From assembly GCA_018821435.1 (NCBI GenBank), contig JAHJME010000021.1, forward strand, positions 1-64,000: a DNA stretch of 64,000 nt, given 5' to 3'. A model generated the notes under the pieces. That model searched no databases. It saw only the letters and a program-made list of their open reading frames with translations, and was not told the origin of the DNA. Numbering within the stretch: position 1 is the first letter of the stretch; the number at the start of each line of letters is the position of its first letter. Positions 54,044-63,164 of this stretch are shown in pieces. The translations under genes and the position numbers were made by a program. This stretch comes from Alphaproteobacteria bacterium (GTDB lineage: Bacteria > Pseudomonadota > Alphaproteobacteria > Caulobacterales > Caulobacteraceae).

Positions 54044-54799
54044 TCAGGCCGAAGCGTTCGCCGTCGCCGGAACCGGCATCGCCGGGCGCGGACCCAGCAC
54101 GATCCAGACCTGATGCGCGCGGGCCAACAGCTGGCCCTCCCCATCGAACAGCGCCGTGCCGGCGATCTCCTTGCGGCCGTCCTTCAGGATCGGCCAGGCG
54201 ACCACGACATACTCCACGCCCGCCTTCACCGGCGCGGTGATCTCGCCGGTCATGGTGCCCAGCAGGGCGCCGTGGCGCCCTTCCTGCTCGACCCACGCGA
54301 AGTAGCCGGGGCAATCCAGCGCGGCCCAGACCACTTCCGGCGCGACCACGCCATCGGCGTCGGCGAAATTGGCGTGCGGCGTCCAGGTGCAGGCGACCAC
54401 GCCGGTCTCCGCCCCCTCGACCTGACCGGGCAGGACGCGCAGGCCGTCGCCGTCCTCGCGCTCGTTCCCACAGGTGAAGCAGATCGGATGCACCCGCTGG
54501 GTCAGGCCGATGTGGCGCAGGCCGGCGGCGCGCGCGGCGTCCAGGCTGGGCGCCGTCGGCGGCTCCGGCAGGTCCTGGGTCGCCGGCCCGCCCTGGCCGA
54601 TCAGCGCGTCGGCCTCGCCCAGCAGCACATTGGCGCCGTCGCGGGCTTCGAGACTCAGGTCGGCGTCCAGCGGGATCGGCGCGCGCAGCACCGAGGTCAC
54701 CGGCCCCTCCAGGCCCTTGGCCAGGATGCCGCACACATAGCCGCCGTTGCCGGAGTTCGGCGGGCCGCAGAATTGGCGGCCGATCGTGATCTTGCTCAA
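54044..54799 (-). CDS. Hotdog-fold protein, thioesterase-like
   Basis: A 251-residue protein with a PaaI-like hotdog segment: HPICFTCGNEREDGDGLRVL, then NFADADGVVAPEVVWAALD and later AGTALFDGEGQLLARAHQVW. The FTCG cysteines may bind metal or be structural. It fits a group of hotdog proteins in proteobacteria and actinobacteria with no fixed substrate. It lies 53 bases from the end of the LldD gene on the same strand and may be in one operon. Confidence 0.7.
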   Translation of the reverse strand: MSKITIGRQFCGPPNSGNGGYVCGILAKGLEGPVTSVLRAPIPLDADLSLEARDGANVLLGEADALIGQGGPATQDLPEPPTAPSLDAARAAGLRHIGLTQRVHPICFTCGNEREDGDGLRVLPGQVEGAETGVVACTWTPHANFADADGVVAPEVVWAALDCPGYFAWVEQEGRHGALLGTMTGEITAPVKAGVEYVVVAWPILKDGRKEIAGTALFDGEGQLLARAHQVWIVLGPRPAMPVPATANASA

Positions 54800-54971
54800 A
54801 ATCGAAGGCTCACAGAAAAATGGATCGCGTCGAATGATCCGGATTTCTCATGCTTCCGCGGCGCCATGGAAGCCAAAAACCGACATCCCGCGTTGGACGG
54901 GACCAACGGTCGCGCTAAAGGGCATGGGACAACCGCCCCGGCGGGATCGAACACTACGACGGAGACTATCG

Positions 54972-55304
54972 GTGAGCGACCGGATCGAACGACCCTGGGC
55001 CCTGATGCGCCACCACGCGGGCTGGGCCGACGTCTTCCATATCGACAGCGAGAGCGCCGACTCGATCACCGGCTTCTATCCGGATCGCGAGACGGTGGGC
55101 CCGCCGGTGAACTATTCCACCCGCGCCGTCCTGGCCCGCTTCACCTCGCTGGAAGCCGCCCGCGACGCCCGCGAAGGCGCCGTCTCGGAGTGGCGCAAGC
55201 ACGACGCCGGGGTCCGCGAGGCGGAAACCGCCCTGCGCGCCGCCGAGAAGCTGCGGGAAGACGCCTGGCTGGACTGCCTGCGCGACGCCTCGAACCGCAG
55301 CTAG
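54972..55304 (+). CDS. Conserved-looking protein of unknown function (110 aa)
   Basis: A 110-residue charged soluble protein with a WALMRHHAGWADVFHID start and a helical C-terminal half (EGAVSEWRKHDAGVREAETALRAAEKL, quoted in part). The start is GTG 54972 behind GGAGA. An open frame continues upstream across the divergent hotdog gene's leader and is not coding. No family is recognised. Confidence 0.68.
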   Translation: MSDRIERPWALMRHHAGWADVFHIDSESADSITGFYPDRETVGPPVNYSTRAVLARFTSLEAARDAREGAVSEWRKHDAGVREAETALRAAEKLREDAWLDCLRDASNRS

Positions 55305-55333
55305 TCGATTTCAGACCCTCGGGGGTTCGGGCC

Positions 55334-56005
55334 CTAAAGCCTGAACCCCTTCGAGAGCACCCAGGCGATCGCCGCGGCCAGCACGACCCCCGCGATCAGC
55401 CGCCACACCGGTGCGCCGGCCAGACCGGGATCGCTGGGCAGGGTGCGCCGGCCGGTGATCATCGCGCCGATCAGGTTCGTGCGCTTCCACAGCCAGTAAA
55501 ACAGCACCGCGGCGACGTGCAGGACCACCAGGGCCTGCAGCGCACGGAAACTAAGCTCGTGCCAATCGGCGATCTCGCGGCCCAGTTCGAAGCTGACGCG
55601 GTCCGACAACGGCCCGCCCTCGAACGCGTCGATGTCCACCGCGAACAGACCCGTGCCAACCTGCACCAGCAGCACGGCCAGGATCGCCAGCACGCTGAGC
55701 GCGCCAAGCGGATTGTGGCCGGGCGTCGTGGCGACATCCCGCTTTCCTAGCGTCGCCGCATACGCCGCGACGGCCTTCGGCCCCTTCACGAAGCTGGAGA
55801 ATTTCGCAGCGCCGCCCCCGGCGAAGCCCCAATAGATACGGAACAGCACCAGGGCGATGATCGTGTAGCCGCTCCAGCGGTGCCAGTTCAGGTGGTCGCC
55901 CGACGCCCACCAGGAGAACGCGATCAGCACGACCAGCAGCCAGTGGACGATCCGCACGGGACCGTCCCACAGCTTGGCCCTGACGCCCGCGGACGGCTCG
56001 GCCAC
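55334..56005 (-). CDS. Cytochrome b561-type di-haem membrane protein
   Basis: A 223-residue inner-membrane cytochrome b with about five helices. Haem-ligand histidines are in IVHWLLVVLIAF, LNWHRWSGYTIIALVLF, DWHELSFRALQALVVLHVAAV. The start is GTG 56005, two bases after the cytochrome c' stop, so the two are translated from one transcript and probably exchange electrons. The physiological partner is unknown. Confidence 0.9.
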   Translation of the reverse strand: MAEPSAGVRAKLWDGPVRIVHWLLVVLIAFSWWASGDHLNWHRWSGYTIIALVLFRIYWGFAGGGAAKFSSFVKGPKAVAAYAATLGKRDVATTPGHNPLGALSVLAILAVLLVQVGTGLFAVDIDAFEGGPLSDRVSFELGREIADWHELSFRALQALVVLHVAAVLFYWLWKRTNLIGAMITGRRTLPSDPGLAGAPVWRLIAGVVLAAAIAWVLSKGFRL

Positions 56006-56007
56006 GC

Positions 56008-56514
56008 CTAGTCCTTCTTTTCCAGGCGATACTTGTCGTGGCAGCCCTTGCAGGTCATGCCGGTGTTGCGGATCTGACCTTTCACGCCGTCGATGTCGCC
56101 CGCGGCGGCCAGCTGGTTCAGCTTCGTGGCCTGGGCCTGGAAGTTCGAGGCGGCGGTCGAGAATCCGGCGGCGTCACGCCAGATATCGGGCTTGGCCTCG
56201 CTCATCGCCCGGGCCTCGACCCCGCTGCCGCGCGGGAACCAGGTGGGCAGCGCGCCGGCCAGGGTCGCAATGGTCTTGGCATTGGTCGCCACCACCGCCT
56301 TGCTGGGGTCGCCCTTCTTCATCTCGTCGTTCAGGCCTTTGAAGGCGGCGCCCAGCTTCTCGAAGTTCTCGTGGCGCGCATAGGCCGTCTTGGTGGCCGG
56401 GCTGGCGTTGGCGGGCATCTTGTCGTTGTGCGCCAAGGCCCCCCCGGCGGCCACCGCGGCGCCGATTCCGATGGCCAGCGCCAGCGCCCCACCCTTGCTC
56501 ATCATGGACGCCAT
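56008..56514 (-). CDS. Cytochrome c' (class II)
   Basis: A 168-residue periplasmic cytochrome. An N-terminal signal peptide (about 1-28, cleavage near ALAHN) is followed by a four-helix bundle with haem motif CKGCH close to the C terminus (around residue 157), as in class II cytochromes. Such proteins bind nitric oxide in some species. ATG 56514 follows GAGG. It is the first gene of the b561 pair. Confidence 0.93.
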   Translation of the reverse strand: MASMMSKGGALALAIGIGAAVAAGGALAHNDKMPANASPATKTAYARHENFEKLGAAFKGLNDEMKKGDPSKAVVATNAKTIATLAGALPTWFPRGSGVEARAMSEAKPDIWRDAAGFSTAASNFQAQATKLNQLAAAGDIDGVKGQIRNTGMTCKGCHDKYRLEKKD

Positions 56515-56559
56515 TCGCTCACCTCGTTGACCCGATCGTTACAGTAGAGATTGAGGGTG

Positions 56560-58671
56560 TCAGCGCTTTGCCGTCAACGCTTTCGGCGCGCTGTTGATGG
56601 GAGCGCCGTCGGCTTGCGCCGCGGCGAGCAGCGCGCCGCAATTCGCGTCCTTCGCCAGGCCGGGATCTATGAACGGCAGAATGGCGGCCAGCGGCGACAG
56701 GAACGAGCCCAGCGCCACCGCCGCGCCGCCCTGGGCGATCGCCGAGCCGGGCTCCACGCCCAGCTTGGGCGCCATCAGCGGCCCCTTGATCGTCACCGGC
56801 AACAGGACGCGGCCCACGCGCAGCTTCTTGTCGTGGCCGCGCATCTCGAAATTCATCCGCTCCGTGCCCAGGTTCACCGTCCCCTTGCCGGTGATCAGCA
56901 CAGGGCCGGTGTCGAAGACGATATTGTTCGCCCGCATGACGCCGCCCTTGGTCTCGAAGCTGGCCACGGCGCAATTGATCGGCGTGGTGTCCTTCTTGTC
57001 GAGCAGGCCCAGGCCCTTGATCACGTTCACGCCCGCCAGTTCGGCAAACGCCTTGCGGATCTCGCCGCCGGGCGCGACCACCGTCACCTGCCCGTCAGCG
57101 CTGGCGAAGGCCTTGTGGACGCTGTCGCCCGCGCCGGTCAGCCTGGCGCGACCGACCAGGGCCCCGGTCAGCGCCGGCGTCCCCTGGAACTGGAACGGGA
57201 TCAGCGTCTCGATCCGCGAATTGGTCATCCGCAGGTCCAGGTCCGTCACCGGCACGGCCTTGCGCGCGTCCAGGTTCACATAGCCCGACACCTCGCCGCG
57301 CGGCAGCTCCAGCTTCAGCGGCTGGGCGCGCAGCATGCCGTTATCCAAGCGCACCCGCACGGAGGCCGCGTTCAGCTTCACCGGCGTGTCGCGGATCGAG
57401 CGGGCGCTATAGCTGACGTCGGCGTCCATGGCGCGGATCCGGCTGACGTCCAGCGGCGCATCGGGCAGCAGCCGCTGCTGCGCGACCATCGTCTTGGCCA
57501 TCGCCGCCTGCTCGGGCGACAGCGTCTCGCCGGCGCCGGCCTTGGGCGCCGCGCCGAACAGCGGACCCAGGTCGTCCCAGTCCAGGCTCTGCGAGCTGAG
57601 ATTCGCTTTCAGGAAGGGCCGCTCGGGCGCCGTGTCGATGGACGCGTCGCCCGACAGGTCGCTGTCGCCGACCCGGCCGCTCAGGTTGTCCACCTTCCAC
57701 AACAGACCGTCGCGCGAAAGGCGGCCGCGCAGGCTGTACGGCGGCGTGTTCGGCAGGGCGACGCCGGTCAGCGGGAACAGCTGCGCCATGTCGGGGCCGC
57801 GCGCCGTCGCGTTCATATAGAACTGGCCCATGTCGAAGGGCTTCGGCACCGCGCCGCGCGCGGTGATGTAGGTCCGGCCGGCCTGCAGCTCCACATCGAA
57901 CGGATAGGGCTTGGAGCGCTCGATGTTCAGCAGCGGCCCGCCGACGACCTCCGCCTTGAACGGCGCGCCGTTGATCGTGCCGCGGCCCAGCAGTTCGAAG
58001 CCGCGCGTGGCGTCGCCCAGCTGCTCGCGCGCGTTGATCGTACCTTCGAAGCGCACCTCGCGTTGGGCGTCCAGATACTTGAGCGTGCCATCCTGGATCA
58101 CGAACTGCTGGATCGGCGGCAGGTTCATGGGGGCTTTCACCCGCCCGTCCGAGAAATCCCAGTTCTTGCGGCCCTTGGCGTCGGCCAGCAGGCTGAAGTT
58201 AGGCCGCTCGACGGCCAGCACCCGCAGATCGGCCTTGCCCCACAGCAGCGGCACCAGACGCACGCGGACGCGCAGCCGGTCGATCGTGCCCATCTTGGCC
58301 GTGCCCGCCCAGGCGGGGTTGGCGATGGAAATGCCGTCCACGGTGGCGCTGGGCTGCCAGGACCACAGGTTGACGTTCAAATCGCCGGCGATGGTCACCT
58401 CGCGATGCATCTTGGCCGATGCGGCGCGCTCCAGCGGCCCACGGAACCAGTTCCAGTCCCAGATGAGGATCAGGATCGTGATGATGATCGCCAGGATCGC
58501 CAGGATCGCGCCCGTCCAGGTCAGCGCCTTCTTTGTCGGCTGCGAGAACTTCGGCGGCGTAAAGCGCGGATGCGCCAGCCGTTCGCGCAGCGGACGGCGC
58601 GCGCCGGGGGGCTGGCGACGCGCCTGCGGCCCGCGGGCGGGCTTGGCGGAGGGAACGGGTTGCTGGCTCAC
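56560..58671 (-). CDS. AsmA-family protein
   Basis: A 703-residue protein with one N-terminal membrane anchor (about 48-72) preceded by a basic Pro/Arg-rich cytoplasmic tail, and a long periplasmic beta-helix-like region. It has the AsmA start LWDWNWFRGPLERAASAKMHREVTI and a C-terminal repeat with GLLDKKDTTPINCAVASFET, GTERMNFEMRGHDKKLRVGR and SAIAQGGAAVALGSFLSPLAAI. The family is linked to lipid transport between the envelope membranes. It is transcribed alone. Confidence 0.92.
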   Translation of the reverse strand: MSQQPVPSAKPARGPQARRQPPGARRPLRERLAHPRFTPPKFSQPTKKALTWTGAILAILAIIITILILIWDWNWFRGPLERAASAKMHREVTIAGDLNVNLWSWQPSATVDGISIANPAWAGTAKMGTIDRLRVRVRLVPLLWGKADLRVLAVERPNFSLLADAKGRKNWDFSDGRVKAPMNLPPIQQFVIQDGTLKYLDAQREVRFEGTINAREQLGDATRGFELLGRGTINGAPFKAEVVGGPLLNIERSKPYPFDVELQAGRTYITARGAVPKPFDMGQFYMNATARGPDMAQLFPLTGVALPNTPPYSLRGRLSRDGLLWKVDNLSGRVGDSDLSGDASIDTAPERPFLKANLSSQSLDWDDLGPLFGAAPKAGAGETLSPEQAAMAKTMVAQQRLLPDAPLDVSRIRAMDADVSYSARSIRDTPVKLNAASVRVRLDNGMLRAQPLKLELPRGEVSGYVNLDARKAVPVTDLDLRMTNSRIETLIPFQFQGTPALTGALVGRARLTGAGDSVHKAFASADGQVTVVAPGGEIRKAFAELAGVNVIKGLGLLDKKDTTPINCAVASFETKGGVMRANNIVFDTGPVLITGKGTVNLGTERMNFEMRGHDKKLRVGRVLLPVTIKGPLMAPKLGVEPGSAIAQGGAAVALGSFLSPLAAILPFIDPGLAKDANCGALLAAAQADGAPINSAPKALTAKR

Positions 58672-58716
58672 GGACGCTTCAACGCACCGCGACCCGGTCT
58701 GTTTCCCTAGAATATT

Positions 58717-59280
58717 CTAATGGCTTACGCCGCGCGCCCGGATCGCCTGACGCAGGGTCGTCAGGATGATCGCCAGGTCGAAGCCGAACGACCGTCGTTC
58801 CAGATACTCCCGGTCCAGCCTGACCTTCTCGGGGATCGGCAGCTCGTCGCGGCCATTCACCTGCGCCCAGCCGGTGACGCCCGGCCGCAGCCGATCCACG
58901 CCCGCCGCCGTCCGGAGCGCCATGAGATCGTCCTGGTTGAACAGCGCCGGTCGCGGCCCCACCAGGCTCATGTCGCCCGCCAGCACGCTCCAGAGCTGGG
59001 GCAGCTCGTCCAGGCTGGACTTGCGCAGGAACCCGCCCAGCGGCGTGATCCAGCGGCCGGGATCCTCCAGCAGGTGCGTCGCCACGTCGGGCGTGTCGGT
59101 GCGCATGGAGCGGAACTTGGGCATCGGGAACTCGCGGTTCCCCCGCCCCACCCGGCGCGACCAGTGGATCGCCGGCCCCGGACTGGTCAGCCGCACGGCG
59201 ACGGCCAGCGCCAGCAGCACGGGCCAGCCCACGGCCAGCCCGCTCAGCGCGACGACGATATCGAAGGCCCGCTTCAGCAC
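58717..59280 (-). CDS. Short bacterial sugar-phosphate transferase (small PGT)
   Basis: A 187-residue monotopic phosphoglycosyl transferase. It has a single N-terminal membrane helix (about 5-30) and the core motifs: FRSMRTDT, LRKSSLDELPQLW, DMSLVGPRPA, PGVTGWAQVNGRDEL. It probably transfers a sugar phosphate to undecaprenyl phosphate at the start of a polysaccharide or glycan. It is about the minimum size for this family, and no glycosyltransferase genes flank it. Confidence 0.94.
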   Translation of the reverse strand: MLKRAFDIVVALSGLAVGWPVLLALAVAVRLTSPGPAIHWSRRVGRGNREFPMPKFRSMRTDTPDVATHLLEDPGRWITPLGGFLRKSSLDELPQLWSVLAGDMSLVGPRPALFNQDDLMALRTAAGVDRLRPGVTGWAQVNGRDELPIPEKVRLDREYLERRSFGFDLAIILTTLRQAIRARGVSH

Positions 59281-59317
59281 CGCCCGTTGTTAGCGCCCGG
59301 CGGGCCGATGCGCCACG

Positions 59318-59824
59318 TCAGGCGTCGGTTTCCGGCGACGGCCCCGCCGCCTTCTTCGCGCGGGGCTTCGGTGCGGGCTCGGACTCCATCGCCATGGACA
59401 CCGGCGCGGGCTCGTCGATCACCGGCTCGGGGGCGACGGCGAAGACCACCTCGGGCTCCACGACCAGTTCAGGTTCGGGAGCCGGCTCGGGTTCCGGCTG
59501 CGGCGCGGCGGCCAGCATCGCGCTGATCGGCGCGGCCTCGACCACCTCTTCGACCACCGCGGCCTCAGCCTCGATCACCGTCTCGACCATGGCCTCGGCG
59601 GCCTCGACCGCCGGCTCCAGCGCGGGCGGGATCGTCGGGATAGCTCGCGCCTTGCCGAACATGGCTTCCAGGTTTGCCGGGCGGGTCCACTGGGTCATCC
59701 ACCAATAGGCCATGCCGCTGGCGGCGGCCGCGCCGAAGAAGGACCAGAGCGGCGAGGCCACGCCAACCAGCAGCGCGGGGCTCACGCGAGGTTGCGGAAT
59801 TTCGGGAAGGTCGAAGGACGCCAT
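59318..59824 (-). CDS. Pro/Glu/Val-rich membrane-anchored protein of unknown function
   Basis: A 168-residue protein with one predicted membrane segment near residues 20-45 (GVASPLWSFFGAAAASGMA) followed by a long low-complexity, acidic and proline-rich region (for example PQPEPEPAPEPELVVEPEV) and a basic tail. No fold is evident after the helix. The function is unknown; it may be a tethered disordered linker. Confidence 0.72.
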   Translation of the reverse strand: MASFDLPEIPQPRVSPALLVGVASPLWSFFGAAAASGMAYWWMTQWTRPANLEAMFGKARAIPTIPPALEPAVEAAEAMVETVIEAEAAVVEEVVEAAPISAMLAAAPQPEPEPAPEPELVVEPEVVFAVAPEPVIDEPAPVSMAMESEPAPKPRAKKAAGPSPETDA

Positions 59825-59895
59825 GGGAATGTTCCTTGCGGCACAGGGATTGTGCGCCGCAACATAACACCCTCACCGGCTTCGCAGTTGCGAAA

Positions 59896-60726
59896 CTATT
59901 GTGGCGTCAGCGCGTAGATCCGCGCGCCGCCGCCGGCGCCCAAAGCTTGCGCGACCCAGCCGCAGATCGCGGCAAGCGGACCGCCCAGGTCGGGACCGTT
60001 CATCAGCAACAGCGCGCAGCCGTTCATCTTCATCGGGTCGGTCAGCGGCTTGAGGCGCGTCTCGGCCACCAGCATCGGCGCCGCCACCTCGTCCTCCAGG
60101 TCGCGCAGAAAGCTGTCCAGCGTCTCCAGGTCCTTCACCGGCAGCCAGACCAGCGCCTGGGCCTGGGCGTTCTTCCGCCGCAAAGCCGCCAGCGTCTCGA
60201 CGATGCGGTCGTAGTCGTCGGGCTTCTCGAAGGGCGGATCGATCAACACCAGCACCCGGCCCTCGCGCGGACACTCCGCCACCGCGGCTGCATAACCGTC
60301 GATGTTCAGCGTGCGAACGTTCTGCCGCCCACGCATCGCAATGCGCAGGGCCTCATGCTCGTCCGGCCGCAGTTCGCAGGCGACATAGCGATCGGCCGTG
60401 CGCAGGGCCCCGGCGATCAGCCACGGCGAGCCGGGATAGCGACGCACCTCCGCGCCGCCGCCCATCAGTCCCGCCACCACGGCCTTGAGGGATGCGAACT
60501 CCGCCGGCGCGTCGTTCGCCGCCATCAGCCGCACGATCCCCGCCTCGGCCTCGCCGGACTTGCGCGCCTCGACGCCGGCCAGGTCGTAGAGCCCGCCGCC
60601 CGCATGGGTGTCGATCACCGTCAGCGGCGGCCCCTTGGCGGTGAGATCGGCCAGCAGGCGCAGGAGCGCGGCGTGCTTCACCAGGTCGGCGAAGTTCCCG
60701 GCGTGGAAGGCGTGGCGATAGTTCAA
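59896..60726 (-). CDS. rlmJ: 23S rRNA (adenine2030-N6)-methyltransferase
   Basis: A 276-residue RlmJ-like enzyme. It starts MNYRHAFHAGNFADLVKHAAL, the family hallmark, and contains VIDTHAGGGLYDL for SAM binding and the catalytic LIDPPFEKPDDYDR (DPPF), followed by PVKDLETLDSFLRDLE. The length is normal. It is divergent from the topoisomerase gene at 60799. Confidence 0.96.
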   Translation of the reverse strand: MNYRHAFHAGNFADLVKHAALLRLLADLTAKGPPLTVIDTHAGGGLYDLAGVEARKSGEAEAGIVRLMAANDAPAEFASLKAVVAGLMGGGAEVRRYPGSPWLIAGALRTADRYVACELRPDEHEALRIAMRGRQNVRTLNIDGYAAAVAECPREGRVLVLIDPPFEKPDDYDRIVETLAALRRKNAQAQALVWLPVKDLETLDSFLRDLEDEVAAPMLVAETRLKPLTDPMKMNGCALLLMNGPDLGGPLAAICGWVAQALGAGGGARIYALTPQ

Positions 60727-60798
60727 GGGACTCCGGGGGCTGAGACAGGAACCAGCGTCGCCATATCACGTTGCCGCCGGGCAGGTGGAGGGGCTCGG

Positions 60799-61809
60799 AT
60801 GCCTAAGGACATGAACGACACGCCGGTCCCCCAGGGCCTGAGCTACGTCAGCGACCAGGATCCGGGCATCCGCCGCAAGGCCGCACGCGGTCCGGGCTTC
60901 AACTATGAGGACGCCGCCGGCAGGCCCCTCACCGACGAAACGACGCTGGACCGCATCCGCGTCCTCGCCATTCCGCCCGCCTGGACGGACGTCTGGATCA
61001 GCCCCAAGGCCAACGGCCACATCCAGGCGACGGGCCGCGACGCGCGCGGCCGCAAGCAGTACCGCTATCACGCCCGTTGGCAGACCGAGCGCGGCGCCGG
61101 CAAGTTCGATCGGGTCCTCGCCTTCGGCCGCGCCCTGCCCCGGCTGCGCAAGCGCGTGGACGAGGATCTGGCGCGGCGCGGCCTGCCCCGCGACAAGGTG
61201 CTGGCCGCCGTCATCCGTGTGATGGAGATGACCCTGATCCGCGTGGGCAACGAGGAATACGCCAAGCAGAACAAGAGCTTTGGCCTGACAACCTTGCGTG
61301 ACCGCCATGCGAAGATCAGCCGGGAAAGGGCGGTCTTCGAGTTCAAGGGCAAGAGCGGCAAGCTCCACTCGACCGGCTTCAACGACCGTCGCCTGGCTCG
61401 GGTGGTCAAGGCCTGCCAGGACATCCCCGGCCAGCGGCTGTTCCAGTACCTGGACGACGACGGCCACCGCCACGCGATCGAGAGCGCCGACGTCAACGCC
61501 TACATCCGCGAGACCCTGGGCGACGACTTCTCGGCCAAGGACTTCCGCACCTGGGCCGGCACCGTCGCCGCCGCCCGCGCCCTGACATCGCCGGAATGCG
61601 CCGACCTCAACGCCTCGAAGCGCAACGTGAACACCTGCGTGAAAGCCGTGGCGGGGGTGCTGGGCAACACGGCCGCCGTCGCCCGCAGCGCCTACATCCA
61701 CCCCGCGATCCTCGACGCCTATGCCGCCGGCAAGCTGGACCTGAAGCCCGGCAAGGAGAACCGCGCGTTCGAGCTCGCGGTCCTGCGCTTCCTGGAGAAC
61801 GCCCGCTGA
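60799..61809 (+). CDS. DNA topoisomerase IB
   Basis: A 336-residue type IB topoisomerase of the bacterial (poxvirus-like) type that relaxes DNA by transient 3'-phosphotyrosine links. It has GRDARGRKQYRYH near 79-91, KSFGLTTLRDRH at 159-170 and RTWAGTVAAARALTS at 250-264, and the active-site tyrosine is Tyr299 in ARSAYIHPAIL. ATG 60799 follows GGAGGGG. These genes are scattered across bacteria, so lateral gain in the lineage is possible. It is transcribed alone. Confidence 0.94.
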   Translation: MPKDMNDTPVPQGLSYVSDQDPGIRRKAARGPGFNYEDAAGRPLTDETTLDRIRVLAIPPAWTDVWISPKANGHIQATGRDARGRKQYRYHARWQTERGAGKFDRVLAFGRALPRLRKRVDEDLARRGLPRDKVLAAVIRVMEMTLIRVGNEEYAKQNKSFGLTTLRDRHAKISRERAVFEFKGKSGKLHSTGFNDRRLARVVKACQDIPGQRLFQYLDDDGHRHAIESADVNAYIRETLGDDFSAKDFRTWAGTVAAARALTSPECADLNASKRNVNTCVKAVAGVLGNTAAVARSAYIHPAILDAYAAGKLDLKPGKENRAFELAVLRFLENAR

Positions 61810-61896
61810 CGCGGCGACACCCTCGCCGCCCTCCACAACCAGGGCTATCGTGATCGCCGATAGGGCGCGGACCAACCGCGCCATCGGAGGATTTCC

Positions 61897-63108
61897 ATGC
61901 TCGGCCCGCGCCTGCGCTTCGGCGCCTTCATCGCGCCCTTCCATCCGGTGGACGAGAACCCCACCCTGGCCATCCAGCGCGACCTGGAGCTGGTCCAGCA
62001 CATGGACGATCTGGGCTTCGAGGAAGCGTGGATCGGCGAGCACCACTCGGCCGGCTACGAACTGATCGCCAGCCCCGAGGTGTTCATCGCCGCCGCGGCC
62101 GAACGCACCAAGCACATCCGCCTGGGGACCGGCGTCTCGTCCCTGCCCTACCACCACCCGCTGATGCTGGCCGACCGGATGAACCAGCTGGACCACATGA
62201 CCCGTGGCCGGGTGATGTTCGGCATGGGGCCGGGCGCCCTGGTCTCCGACGCCATGATGATGGGCATCCCGCCGGCCGCCCAGCGCGACCGGATGGACGA
62301 AGCCCTGGACTGCATGGTCCGGCTGATGCGCGGCGAGGAAGTCACCTACAAGTGCGAGTGGTTCGAGCTGAACCAGGCTCGACTGCAGATGACCCCCTAC
62401 TCCCGCCCCTCGATGGAGATGGCGGTCGCCAGCCAGGTGTCGCCCACCGGCGCGCGGGCTGCGGGTCGGCACGGCCTGGGCCTGCTGTCGATCGGCGCCA
62501 CCGGCCAAGCCGGCTTCAACGCCCTGGCGTCCAACTGGCACATCGCCACCGAACAGGCCGCCGACCACGGTCAGACCATGGACCGCCAAGCCTGGCGCCT
62601 GGTCGGCCCGATGCACATCGCCCCCACCCGCGAACAGGCGATGGAGGATGTGAAGTTCGGCCTGGAGAAGTGGATCTATTACTTCCGCGAGATCGCCAAC
62701 CTGCCCATCGTCCCGGAAGGCCCGGACCCGGTGAAGGCCATGGTCGAGAGCGGCCTGGCCGTCATCGGCACGCCCGACGACGCGATCGCCCGCATCCAGC
62801 AGTTGGTCGACGAGAGCGGCGGCTTCGGCGCCTTCCTGCTGATGGATCACAACTGGGCGCCTTGGGCCCAGAAGAAGCAGTCGTACGAAATGTTCGCCCG
62901 CTACGTCGCCCCGCGCTTCCAGCAGCTAAACGACAACCGCGAGGCCTCCATCGCGTGGGTCGGCGCGCGCAAGCCCGAGTTCAGCGCCCAGGTCATGGGC
63001 GCCATGGGCGCGCGCATCGCCCAGCATATCGCCGAGAAGGGCGCCTCCGACATCCGGCCCGAGTTCGCCGCGCTGCTGGGCGGAGCCACGCCACCGAAAG
63101 CGGACTGA
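61897..63108 (+). CDS. LLM-class flavin-dependent monooxygenase
   Basis: A 403-residue luciferase-like (F420 or FMN) TIM-barrel oxidoreductase. It has FGFIAPFHPVDENP-like N-terminal (here FGAFIAPFHPVDENPTLAIQ), then FEEAWIGEHHS, IRLGTGVSSLPYHHPLMLAD, RGRVMFGMGPGAL and GLAVIGTPDDAIARI. This is closest to limonene- or alkanal-monooxygenase-type proteins. ATG 61897 follows GGAGG. The cofactor reductase and substrate are unknown. The downstream gene is 56 bases away. Confidence 0.92.
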   Translation: MLGPRLRFGAFIAPFHPVDENPTLAIQRDLELVQHMDDLGFEEAWIGEHHSAGYELIASPEVFIAAAAERTKHIRLGTGVSSLPYHHPLMLADRMNQLDHMTRGRVMFGMGPGALVSDAMMMGIPPAAQRDRMDEALDCMVRLMRGEEVTYKCEWFELNQARLQMTPYSRPSMEMAVASQVSPTGARAAGRHGLGLLSIGATGQAGFNALASNWHIATEQAADHGQTMDRQAWRLVGPMHIAPTREQAMEDVKFGLEKWIYYFREIANLPIVPEGPDPVKAMVESGLAVIGTPDDAIARIQQLVDESGGFGAFLLMDHNWAPWAQKKQSYEMFARYVAPRFQQLNDNREASIAWVGARKPEFSAQVMGAMGARIAQHIAEKGASDIRPEFAALLGGATPPKAD

Positions 63109-63164
63109 TCGCGCGACCCCGAAGTGGTCTGGCGAAGCCCGGCCGGCGCCGCTAACGCTTGGCC

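Noticed and set aside
59674..60798. N-terminal extension of topoisomerase IB
   Set aside because: The extension is antisense to rlmJ; ATG 60799 has a strong GGAGGGG site and gives the normal family length.
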